Shown piece after piece: positions 43,803 through 51,793 of a stretch of 64,000 nucleotides of DNA. This DNA comes from Synergistaceae bacterium (GTDB lineage: Bacteria > Synergistota > Synergistia > Synergistales > Synergistaceae). The notes beneath the pieces were generated by a model that worked only from the letters and a program-made list of their open reading frames with translations, did not search any database and was not told the DNA's origin. The first letter of the stretch is position 1; each line of letters starts with the position of its first letter. The DNA is taken from contig JAAYFL010000055.1 of the NCBI GenBank assembly GCA_012728235.1, positions 80,627-144,626 on the forward strand, written 5' to 3'. Both the position numbers and the translations under genes were made by a program.

Positions 43803-44750
43803 TTACCTCCTGCGAAGTGCCCAAACTTGAGATGCTGCATTTACTATTTCCTTCCAAGTCAAACCATAATATTCTCTTAACTCTTCCGGATGTCCGCTGT
43901 TCACATATTGATCATCTACAGCAACAAAACGAACCGGGATAGGATATGTTCTACAAAGACATTCTGAAACAGCACTACATAACCCACCCACTAAATTGTG
44001 TTCCTCAGCAACGACGCAACATCCTGTTTTTCTGACAGAAGACAGAAGTTGCTGTTCTGGGAAGGGCTTTATGCTGTAACAATCAATAATCTCAATGCTA
44101 ATTCCCTGTTTTTCGAGTGTATCTACTGCCTCTAAGGCCTCAGACACCATAGTCCCGCATGTGAAAATTGTAACATCAGTTCCGTGTTTAATTATACGGG
44201 CCCCGCTCGAATTAGATGGCTCAATAAGAGTGTCCTCTAAAATAGTATATTTCTCGTTGCTGAGACGTAAAAAAGATGGGAATGGAGATGATATGCACGA
44301 CTCAACAACACTTACAAGAGTATCTTTATCAGATGGCACGAATACGTTCATATTTGACAACAGTCTCATAAGAGCCACATCTTGTAAAATATTATGTGAA
44401 ACTCCTTCATCTCCTCCTGACAACCCACCGTTGATTATTACAAGAGTGACAGGAAATGGAGCTATTGTCAAAGCATCACGTATCTGCTTATAGGTCCATA
44501 AAAAAGAGGAAAATGTATCGGATATAATCCAAGGCCTTTTCCCCGCCAAGGCTAGGCCTGCAGCATTATTTACCAGATTAAACTCGCCTACAATTGGAGC
44601 AAAAACTTTATCTTTAGGCAGATTCTTCAAGAGAGCTGTCTTTTTTATACTTTCTGTTGGCAAGACAATAAAATCATCTCGTTTCACTGCATATTTAGGC
44701 AAAATATCACAAAAAATCTCCCATGTGCTCTCTAATTTATTGTTTTTCAT
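43803..44750 (-). CDS. Transketolase C-terminal-half-like protein (Pyr domain)
   Basis: A 315-residue protein resembling the Pyr plus C-terminal domains of transketolase or the E1-beta/DXS-like half. The first part holds VGEFNLVNNAAGLALAGKRPW, which preserves the catalytic-type Glu of ThDP Pyr domains, then VTLVIINGGLSGGDEGVSHNILQD and FVPSDKDTLVSVVES. The last part has CGTMVSEALEAVDTLEKQGI and IDCYSIKPFPEQQLL plus VAEEHNLVGGLCSAV, a regular transketolase C-terminal domain. Its partner, encoded just upstream with a 14-base overlap, has lost the recognisable cofactor motif, so the pair may not be a normal transketolase. The neighbours csaB, DUF5693 and ftsE point to an envelope-related role. 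Confidence 0.82.
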   Translation of the reverse strand: MKNNKLESTWEIFCDILPKYAVKRDDFIVLPTESIKKTALLKNLPKDKVFAPIVGEFNLVNNAAGLALAGKRPWIISDTFSSFLWTYKQIRDALTIAPFPVTLVIINGGLSGGDEGVSHNILQDVALMRLLSNMNVFVPSDKDTLVSVVESCISSPFPSFLRLSNEKYTILEDTLIEPSNSSGARIIKHGTDVTIFTCGTMVSEALEAVDTLEKQGISIEIIDCYSIKPFPEQQLLSSVRKTGCCVVAEEHNLVGGLCSAVSECLCRTYPIPVRFVAVDDQYVNSGHPEELREYYGLTWKEIVNAASQVWALRRR

Positions 44751-45552
44751 TTTCCACCTCCAGCACCTGAAGTGCCTGAGCCACAGCCTCTAAACGTACC
44801 GCTCGTGACTTTGGATATTTAAGGTCTTCCACAAATGGGATTTTTTTCATTCCTTTAATATTAACAAAAATTGCTTTCGGATAACAATCCCCGTAGTTTA
44901 AAGAATCAAAAACTTCTTCCAATTCCGCAAAACTATTTCCATTTACGCTATGTACAGTCCATTTATTTTCTAAATAAATCTTAGTTTCTTTTTCTTTCTC
45001 GCTATCATCAGTCTCTGCTATCTTTATCAATAGAAGTATGAGATTGCCGAGTTTTGCTTGCCCTGCTCTTGCAATTTCATCAAAAAAATTCTCCCTAAGA
45101 TTACTGCCCTTACAGATACAAATCACTCTTGGTTGAGGATAAATTCGGCTTAGCTCTTGTGCTACCGGAGATGCCATTGATAATATTTGATCACCACAAG
45201 CACAAGGGGAATCAACACCCGACACCCTATTTGGCTCAGGTAAAGCCTGTAAAATAGAGCCTAAACGTCTATAATGCCACAACTCATCTCTGTTAAAGAA
45301 ACCTCTGTTTGCCAAAACAGCATACAATGTAGGCACAGCTTCTTCCATCCCCCAAAAAACCCTATCCCTGTCAATTCGATTGGGCTCATTTGGAAGAAGT
45401 AAGAGCTCCTCCCAGTATAAGTAAACGAGCATATCAACTACAGAAAGAGACTCCTTTAAGGGACCAAATCCGGAGATACCAATCATCCTTATGATATCTT
45501 TTTGTACTTCTTTTGCTTTACCCGAAAGTATTTCTTTTATTTCTTTTCTCAT
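44737..45552 (-). CDS. Degenerate transketolase N-terminal-half-like protein
   Basis: Resembles the N-terminal (PP) half of split transketolases: PLKESLSVVDMLVYLYWEEL matches the usual GSLS-type opening, RIDRDRVFWGMEEAVPTLYAVLANRGFF matches DRDRFILSKGH, and GVDSPCACGDQILSMASPVA stands where stGSLGqGLs is expected. The Mg-diphosphate motif GDGE...N is not there: the equivalent stretch reads ICKGSNLRENF, and the second Asn-containing strand is replaced by LLIKIAETDDSEKEKET. It therefore probably cannot bind ThDP in the usual way. The start is the ATG at 45552, one base into the csaB stop codon, with GGGG 8 bases upstream. Function unknown; it presumably forms a complex with the Pyr-domain partner. 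Confidence 0.75.
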   Translation of the reverse strand: MRKEIKEILSGKAKEVQKDIIRMIGISGFGPLKESLSVVDMLVYLYWEELLLLPNEPNRIDRDRVFWGMEEAVPTLYAVLANRGFFNRDELWHYRRLGSILQALPEPNRVSGVDSPCACGDQILSMASPVAQELSRIYPQPRVICICKGSNLRENFFDEIARAGQAKLGNLILLLIKIAETDDSEKEKETKIYLENKWTVHSVNGNSFAELEEVFDSLNYGDCYPKAIFVNIKGMKKIPFVEDLKYPKSRAVRLEAVAQALQVLEVENEKQ

Positions 45553-46562
45553 CAAATAATCCCCATCTTTTTAACAAGAGCGTCTTTAAACAATTCTTTA
45601 ACCAATACCGATTGTCGCTCGATATAGCTGTTTTCTGCAGGCTCCGAAAAACTTATCTCGCTGTCTATATTTGGAATTAGCCATACATCACAAAGAGAAG
45701 CTACTTTGGGATCATAAATCGCGGCACACGTCGGTATTTTTGCAAGACAGGCTAATAATAAAAAGTGATATCTCATTCCCACAGCAAGCTTCGCTTCGAC
45801 AACTAATGTTTCAAAGTCTCTCATGCTCTTTATAATGACAACTTTTTTCGGAGTAAGCTCTCTTTTTTCTATATATGTCTGTATAAGTTCAAAGTCATCC
45901 GAAGAAAATGCCACTGCAATAATATCTAAGACATTTTCTTTAGCATATGCTGATACAGCCTTTATTACTTTGTCAGAAAGAGATTGATATCCCTTACGGA
46001 CATTTAACAGAAGACTGTTTCCCATCTCTCTGTTTTTCTCTATGTCCAGTTTTAGTGTAACAGCATAATCCGGAGTAAGTACTCCTTTTAGACCCCAGTT
46101 ATTCAATATGTCTAAAGACCTTGTATCACGTACTCCGCGATAAGTACAAAGAGAGAAAGCATCTTTTGCTAAAAACCTGCAAAATTCAGTTCTAAGAGGT
46201 CCTATTGACTGTCCCACAGCCCACTGCTTAGCTCCCAGAAACCTTGCGAGCCTTACAACTAGCCAATAAAAAAGACATGAGCGCTTACTAGAAACATCCT
46301 GAAAAAGTCCACCACCGCCAAGTAGTAATGTTTTTGAGTTCCGAATAGCAGTGATAACTTCCCAAATACTATGTCTATTATAAGATTTAATTCCATATGT
46401 ATTTTCAGTTTGATTAGGAGATGAAGATAGAACAGCTATTTGCTCTTTTTTCATTCCGTTAATTAAAAGCAAATCCGTTATGGAAGAGAGCAATAACTCA
46501 TCTCCTAAATTTCCAAATCCATAATAACCAAACAGTAAAACCTGGTATTTTCTAGCCAACAA
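45552..46562 (-). CDS. csaB: Polysaccharide pyruvyl transferase CsaB
   Basis: Cytoplasmic enzyme that adds pyruvate ketal to a wall polysaccharide, the modification recognised by SLH-domain surface proteins. The family start is clear: VLLFGYYGFGNLGDELLL, then LLLGGGGLFQD, LGAKQWAVGQSIGPL and the later MRYHFLLLACLAKIPT with the conserved His region. Length 336 is normal. The start is a TTG at 46562 with AAAGGAG 7 bases upstream, and it overlaps the end of the DUF5693 gene by 11 bases. Its presence suggests that this organism anchors SLH proteins through pyruvylated polymers; no SLH protein lies in the window. Confidence 0.93.
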   Translation of the reverse strand: MLARKYQVLLFGYYGFGNLGDELLLSSITDLLLINGMKKEQIAVLSSSPNQTENTYGIKSYNRHSIWEVITAIRNSKTLLLGGGGLFQDVSSKRSCLFYWLVVRLARFLGAKQWAVGQSIGPLRTEFCRFLAKDAFSLCTYRGVRDTRSLDILNNWGLKGVLTPDYAVTLKLDIEKNREMGNSLLLNVRKGYQSLSDKVIKAVSAYAKENVLDIIAVAFSSDDFELIQTYIEKRELTPKKVVIIKSMRDFETLVVEAKLAVGMRYHFLLLACLAKIPTCAAIYDPKVASLCDVWLIPNIDSEISFSEPAENSYIERQSVLVKELFKDALVKKMGII

Positions 46563-48465
46563 ACGAATGCTCCTTTAATTTACGTAAAAGAGGTAGTGCA
46601 ATGTACTTAAGAATAAAAACTAAAAGCGCTCCTATTGATAGACCCAACCACCATCCATTGACAACTCTTACAAAACTTATTATGAGAAATGTATGAAAAT
46701 GACAGAACGTATTTATAGCAGAACAAAAAGCCAGAGAAGCTCCGATACGTAAAGCTTCTCTATATCCTGTCATTAGATTATTTCTTACAAGAAACCAATA
46801 AACAACAAGTGCTGGATAACCTAGCATAAATTCCTTAGTCCTAGGACGCACTAAAAAGATTTTTTCTATGAATGATCGGAAAGTCACTTCTATAGCAGGA
46901 ACACTTGAAACATTATCACTACGCAAAGCAACGATAAACAATCCAATCATCATAACTCCAATCAAAACAAGCTCCCCCCATAATGCGGGGCGTTTTAGTA
47001 TTTCAGTGAAAGACTCAGGATGAATTCTGAGTTTGAAATCATGCAATATTAATAATAGAGGCGGCAAAAGAAGAGTCAGCTTTACTCCAGAAAAAGGAGT
47101 AAGTCTGAGAACAGCTGAAACTGTTCCGTAAAAAGCTGCAATTGAAAGTCCCCCTGCAAAAAGTACAAAAAGTCCCAATATTGCACCAACGAAGGGTTTT
47201 TTATCTGATCCTAATGAGAATATTGCAGCCTCTGTTGCGATAAGTGCGGTACATAACCCGCCTAATAACTTGGCTACAAGTGGAATTTTAAACATAGCTG
47301 CACCTGTGATAATCGTCATTAAGATAAGTAATAAGATCTCAATTAAACAAATCTTATCCTCGTATTTCTTAAGAAGTCTGACTACATATATCCACATGCA
47401 AAATATGAAGGTAATTGCGCACGCAACTGCTCCCGCTATAGAAGTTGTCCAATATGGCAAAGTTGAAGGCCATCCCAAAGCATACCCTTTGGATGTTAGA
47501 ATATTCTTAATAGTCGCAATATCAGATACCAAAGAACTGAACCGATCTCCCATATTGAGTTCATATGGTCTCAATATTATTAACCGCACAGACCTTTCGT
47601 GCACGGCTCTGAGATATCTTTCCCATATTATCGGCTGTGATATTCTTTTGGATATTATTTCTTCCTTAGTTAAACTATGTAAAGAAAGCACATTTTGCTG
47701 TACCTTCGATGCCAGCTGTGACACCCCAATTTGCTTTACAAATTCAACTTGTGAGAGACTCAAATTATTTGTTCTTATTACAGATGCAATGGGAGAGAGA
47801 TTCGGATAGCCTGATACTACAGCCCCTGCAGGAAGGATATTTTTTATCTGTGGATAGTGCCCTAATAAAAAATCAATGGTTTTAGCAACTTCTTCTCCTG
47901 ATGAAAGAGAGTTCTGTCCCGGTCTATATAAAACTATGACGTTATTTGCTTTACAAAAATCTAATCCTAGAAAATCCGGAAGAAACGCTGATGTTCTAAA
48001 TTCCTCCACTGTTCCGGGCAACAAAATTTTTATCTCACTGCCATTTTCGATTATTTCCGTTGTTGGCATTTTTATTTTTATATACCCTGCCAACATTTCA
48101 GAATATTTTACCTTTTTATTTATAACTACAACAGCTCTACTTGGATTTATATTGACATCTTGCAGTCCAAGCTCTTTGGCAGAACCATACTCAAGAGGAA
48201 GTGGGCTTTGAAGAAATAATTCTTCTCCCGTATACTCAGGAATTGCGATTCCGACCATTCCTTCATTTTTTAATTTACTCCATATTTCTTCTTCACTTTT
48301 ACCTTCTTGTAATGCGAGAGAAACCAAATCTTTATATTCGGCAATTAGAGCTACTGTCTTATTTCCCTTTTCAGCAGTATACCTGGGAATTAATCCAAAA
48401 AGTGCAAATAATAAAGCTATAAAAAGTGAGACAAAAAAAACATTTCTCCTAGTTAATACTCTCAT
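46552..48465 (-). CDS. DUF5693 family polytopic membrane protein
   Basis: Large membrane protein of unknown function. One N-terminal membrane segment (about residues 9-27) is followed by an extracytoplasmic domain of about 300 residues containing GMVGIAIPEYTGEEL, FLPDFLGLDFCKANNVIVLYRPGQN and ERSVRLIILRPYE, then about nine or ten hydrophobic segments to the C-terminus. This layout and its place beside csaB match DUF5693. In this family the outer domain looks like a diverged polysaccharide-active or pyruvyl-acceptor domain, but no catalytic residues can be named. It overlaps the end of maf by 17 bases. A role in export or modification of the polymer pyruvylated by CsaB is a reasonable guess. 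Confidence 0.8.
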   Translation of the reverse strand: MRVLTRRNVFFVSLFIALLFALFGLIPRYTAEKGNKTVALIAEYKDLVSLALQEGKSEEEIWSKLKNEGMVGIAIPEYTGEELFLQSPLPLEYGSAKELGLQDVNINPSRAVVVINKKVKYSEMLAGYIKIKMPTTEIIENGSEIKILLPGTVEEFRTSAFLPDFLGLDFCKANNVIVLYRPGQNSLSSGEEVAKTIDFLLGHYPQIKNILPAGAVVSGYPNLSPIASVIRTNNLSLSQVEFVKQIGVSQLASKVQQNVLSLHSLTKEEIISKRISQPIIWERYLRAVHERSVRLIILRPYELNMGDRFSSLVSDIATIKNILTSKGYALGWPSTLPYWTTSIAGAVACAITFIFCMWIYVVRLLKKYEDKICLIEILLLILMTIITGAAMFKIPLVAKLLGGLCTALIATEAAIFSLGSDKKPFVGAILGLFVLFAGGLSIAAFYGTVSAVLRLTPFSGVKLTLLLPPLLLILHDFKLRIHPESFTEILKRPALWGELVLIGVMMIGLFIVALRSDNVSSVPAIEVTFRSFIEKIFLVRPRTKEFMLGYPALVVYWFLVRNNLMTGYREALRIGASLAFCSAINTFCHFHTFLIISFVRVVNGWWLGLSIGALLVFILKYIALPLLRKLKEHSFVG

Positions 48466-49051
48466 GATTTAGCCCCCACTGATCAACCAACGTCCATCCA
48501 AGTTTAATTAACATGGTACTTAATAGGTATATAGGCAAACCAACCACATTGAAATAGCAACCTTTTATTTTTTCCACAAGTAGTACTCCTTTATCTTGTA
48601 TCGCATATGCTCCAGCCTTATCCATACACTCTCCTTGTTCTATATAAACAGCGATTTCATTTTCTGTCATTTTACGGAAAGTAACTTCTGTTTCTTCAGC
48701 TGACACCAACATACTCCCTGAAGGTGAAATAACAGACACTCCAGTTATGACATTATGTGTTCTCCCCTGTAGCGTTGATATCATATCTCTTGCTTCTACT
48801 TCATCCCCAGGTTTCCCGAACTTCTTTTCATCTATAGCAACGACTGTATCTGCAGCTATTATCCAACGGTTTTTATGTCCCTTATAAACGCTTTCGGCTT
48901 TTTCTTTTGCCAAACGACATACCATATCCGCAGGTTTTTCTTCGAGGATAACATTTTCTACTATATTTGGTGCTATAACTTCAAACTTCCATCCTAGCGA
49001 TTTGAGTAACTCGCTGCGTCTCGGACTTTTTGATGCTAATATTATTGGCAT
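48449..49051 (-). CDS. maf: Maf-family nucleoside triphosphate pyrophosphatase
   Basis: House-cleaning pyrophosphatase that hydrolyses non-canonical or modified nucleotides (dTTP/UTP or m7GTP type) and can inhibit septation in Bacillus when overproduced. Visible: ILASKSPRRSELL at the N-terminus, the central IIAADTVVAIDEKKFGKP with its catalytic Asp, LQGRTHNVITGV, and the C-terminal DKAGAYAIQDKGVLLVEKIKGCYFNVVGLP. Length 200 is typical. It follows the DUF4321 gene by three bases. Confidence 0.95.
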   Translation of the reverse strand: MPIILASKSPRRSELLKSLGWKFEVIAPNIVENVILEEKPADMVCRLAKEKAESVYKGHKNRWIIAADTVVAIDEKKFGKPGDEVEARDMISTLQGRTHNVITGVSVISPSGSMLVSAEETEVTFRKMTENEIAVYIEQGECMDKAGAYAIQDKGVLLVEKIKGCYFNVVGLPIYLLSTMLIKLGWTLVDQWGLNHESIN

Positions 49052-49054
49052 TTT

Positions 49055-49303
49055 TTAACGAGCTACCCAGATACCTATAGCTCCACCTATCACAGTACCT
49101 AGATTAAGCTTAACTGAAAATAAAAAACCGAATTTGATCATCATCAAGTCAACCTTGTTTATATCTATTGTAAAATCAACTATATTCTTAAAAAGTGTTG
49201 CCGTTGCAGCAAACTGTTGCAAAAGGACTCCAACCCATGTACCAAAAATAAGGCATATCAGGATAACAACGAATCTCAGAGAATTAGATCTTATTAGTGC
49301 CAT
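49055..49303 (-). CDS. DUF4321 family small membrane protein
   Basis: An 82-residue protein with an N-terminal membrane segment (FVVILICLIFGTWVGVLLQQF) and a C-terminal hydrophobic stretch (LNLGTVIGGAIGIWVAR). The LNLGTVIGGAIG end and the small size are the DUF4321 pattern, a family often found beside maf as here. Its function is unknown. Spacing to both neighbours is two to three bases, so it is part of the same transcription unit. Confidence 0.82.
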   Translation of the reverse strand: MALIRSNSLRFVVILICLIFGTWVGVLLQQFAATATLFKNIVDFTIDINKVDLMMIKFGFLFSVKLNLGTVIGGAIGIWVAR

Positions 49304-49305
49304 TT

Positions 49306-50112
49306 TTACACCCCCAAAATTGTCTTAAAAACAACATAACAACCTAAAAGAAGACAATAGACTCCAAATACCCACCACTTAGAAGAAAGTACCACTTTTT
49401 TTAATATCATCAAAGAGAGCAACCCGCTGAAAAAAGAAACTACTGCACCAAAATACCAGAAAGGTGGAAGGGAAGAAACGAAATTACTCCAACTACCAAG
49501 TTCGAATGCTTGAAGCAACGTGGCACCCAGTATAACAGGGATAGAAAGGATAAAAGAAAATCTAAAAGCTTCCTCCTTACTTAATCCAACAGTTAGCCCG
49601 GACATAATCGTCATGCCTGAACGTGATATCCCGGGCAACACTGCCACAGCTTGTGCAAATCCAACTAAGGCTCCATCAGATACACGTACCTTGGCGCTTC
49701 CTACTTTTACAAGTTGGCTTAGTAACAGTATTATCCCTGTAAAAATTAATCCAATAGCAACTATTAAAGAATTTTGACTTATTACTTCTACAAAATTCTT
49801 TAATAAAATCCCTACAATACCTGTTATTATTGTTCCCAAAATAACCGCCCATCCCAAGGACCAACTATCGCTTTTTCTGCTCTCCTGTTTTAAAAAACCG
49901 GAGAACCAGTCAACAAAAATCTCAACGATGTCAGTAAAAAAGAAAATTATAGTTGCAAAAGTTGTAGCAACGTGTAAAACCAAATCATATGAAAGAGGCG
50001 GCAAGTCTACTCCCAGAAAAATTTTTGCCAAAGCAAGGTGTCCGGAACTACTTATCGGCAAAAACTCCGTTATTCCCTGTATAAGACCCAGAGTAAGAAC
50101 ATGTAAATTCAT
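49306..50112 (-). CDS. uppP: Undecaprenyl-diphosphatase UppP
   Basis: Polytopic membrane enzyme that dephosphorylates undecaprenyl diphosphate to recycle the lipid carrier for peptidoglycan; overproduction gives bacitracin resistance in other bacteria. Hallmarks are GITEFLPISSSGHLALA near the N-terminus (the catalytic Glu-rich motif) and VLPGISRSGMTIM in the second half. Eight membrane segments are predicted. The ATG at 50112 has AGAGG 8 bases upstream; the GTG three codons earlier overlaps that signal. It lies 19 bases after the second Na/Pi transporter gene. Confidence 0.96.
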   Translation of the reverse strand: MNLHVLTLGLIQGITEFLPISSSGHLALAKIFLGVDLPPLSYDLVLHVATTFATIIFFFTDIVEIFVDWFSGFLKQESRKSDSWSLGWAVILGTIITGIVGILLKNFVEVISQNSLIVAIGLIFTGIILLLSQLVKVGSAKVRVSDGALVGFAQAVAVLPGISRSGMTIMSGLTVGLSKEEAFRFSFILSIPVILGATLLQAFELGSWSNFVSSLPPFWYFGAVVSFFSGLLSLMILKKVVLSSKWWVFGVYCLLLGCYVVFKTILGV

Positions 50113-50131
50113 AAAATTCACCTCTTAATTA

Positions 50132-51763
50132 TTATATCTTTCTGACGCCTTGATTCCCATGTATGCGTTCTATATCAAAAACCACCATAGCTAAGTTGTG
50201 TGCATGGTCACCTATACGTTCGAGATTACTTAGAATTTCGATAAACGTAATTCCTCCTCCAGGAGAGCACTTCCCGCAGTTAAGTCTTTCTATGTGAGTC
50301 GCTCTTAATTTCTTCTCTAACCTGTCTATTTCGTCCTCTAGGATCATTACTTCCTTAGCTTTCTCTGGATCTTCATCTCTCAGTGCTTCTACACTCTTTG
50401 TGACAGCAGAGATGACTGTTCCAAACATAGTTCGAGCTTCAAAATTCGCAATTTGTGAAAATTCAAGCTTTTCTGCGTCCATGTACTGATACACTTCCAC
50501 AAGATTAGTGGCGTGATCACCTATACGTTCTATGTCGCTAACTCCGGAAACACAAGAGTTAAGCAATAGTGATGAGTCAGAAGAAAGTCCGGATTGTCCC
50601 AATTTTATTGCATAATTTACAATATCATGAGTCAACTCGTTGACATTATCCTCTCTTCTCAATATTTTTTTTACCAGCTTTGCATTCCCAGTCAGTATGA
50701 GCTGTTCACACATCTCAATCATTTCTATTGCCATTGTACCAAGTCTAACCATCTCCATACGTACGGCATCCACAGCCGCTGCCGGAGCCACGGTAAGTAT
50801 GCTTTTGTTCAAATATCTTGGACCTGCCATCTCAACAATTTCATCATCAGGAATTATTTTTTTAATAAAACTAGCATATTGACTTGTGAAGGGTAAAAAT
50901 ACGAGTGCGGTAATAATATTAAAAATAGTATGAGCATTAGCAACTTGTCTAACAATATCAGTTGAGGTTAAAAGTATTAATCTGCTGTATATAGGTAATA
51001 TAGCAAAAATAATTATTGTTCCAATAATTTTTATAACCACATGAGATAAAGCAGCCTGTTTAGCAGAACGATTAGCTCCCAGCGAGGCTAAAACAGCTGT
51101 AATCGTTGTCCCAATATTATCTCCCAACACAACAGCAATTGCTGTTTCTAAGGGGATAACACCCTGACTTGCCACGGCCATGGTAAGCCCGACAGTGGCG
51201 GAGCTGGATTGAACAAAAAGAGTAACAACAAGGCCAGAGAGAAAAGCAAGAAAAATATGATCTCCAAATAACGTCACCACTTCTGGATGTGATTTAATAA
51301 ATGACATTGGACCTTGCATCATTTCCATTCCTATAAAAAGCAACCCAAAACCTACGAGTCCTATGCCTATATATTTATTTCTTTTTTTTCTGCTTAATAT
51401 ACTTATTGCAGCTCCAACTACCGTACAAACATATGCAACGTTTAAAATCTTAAATGCTAAAAGTTGAGCTGTTACCGTTGTACCTATATTTGCCCCTAAA
51501 ATTACTCCTATAGCCTGTAGCAAAGTCATGAAACCTGCATCAACAAAACTTACTACCATTACAGTTGTTGCACTGCTGCTTTGTAATATACTTGTAACCA
51601 ACGTTCCTACTAAAAGGCCCTTAAGTGGTGTTTTTGTGAGTGAAGCCAATAGTTTTCTAAGCTTATCGCCAGCAATGATTTGCAGGGCGTCCCCCATTAT
51701 GATTATTCCGTATAAAAGAATACCTATACCGGCAAATATCTGGAACAAAGAGCCTATAGACAT
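50132..51763 (-). CDS. Na/Pi cotransporter-PhoU fusion, paralogue 2
   Basis: NptA/YjbB-type protein: two Na/Pi cotransporter repeats in the membrane, each with the transport motif (LQSSSATTVMVV near residue 60 and VQSSSATVGLTM near residue 185), and a C-terminal PhoU-like four-helix region (about residues 340-543) with two repeats ERIGDHATNLVEV and ERIGDHAHNLAMV. PhoU repeats in such fusions are thought to gate or regulate the transporter. Substrate could be phosphate or another oxyanion. It is 543 residues, exactly as long as its upstream paralogue, from which it is separated by 30 bases. Here both repeats carry the normal QSSS motif. AGGAGAG precedes the ATG. Confidence 0.9.
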   Translation of the reverse strand: MSIGSLFQIFAGIGILLYGIIIMGDALQIIAGDKLRKLLASLTKTPLKGLLVGTLVTSILQSSSATTVMVVSFVDAGFMTLLQAIGVILGANIGTTVTAQLLAFKILNVAYVCTVVGAAISILSRKKRNKYIGIGLVGFGLLFIGMEMMQGPMSFIKSHPEVVTLFGDHIFLAFLSGLVVTLFVQSSSATVGLTMAVASQGVIPLETAIAVVLGDNIGTTITAVLASLGANRSAKQAALSHVVIKIIGTIIIFAILPIYSRLILLTSTDIVRQVANAHTIFNIITALVFLPFTSQYASFIKKIIPDDEIVEMAGPRYLNKSILTVAPAAAVDAVRMEMVRLGTMAIEMIEMCEQLILTGNAKLVKKILRREDNVNELTHDIVNYAIKLGQSGLSSDSSLLLNSCVSGVSDIERIGDHATNLVEVYQYMDAEKLEFSQIANFEARTMFGTVISAVTKSVEALRDEDPEKAKEVMILEDEIDRLEKKLRATHIERLNCGKCSPGGGITFIEILSNLERIGDHAHNLAMVVFDIERIHGNQGVRKI

Positions 51764-51793
51764 TGATATCTCTCCTTAAAAATTAAGCCCATT

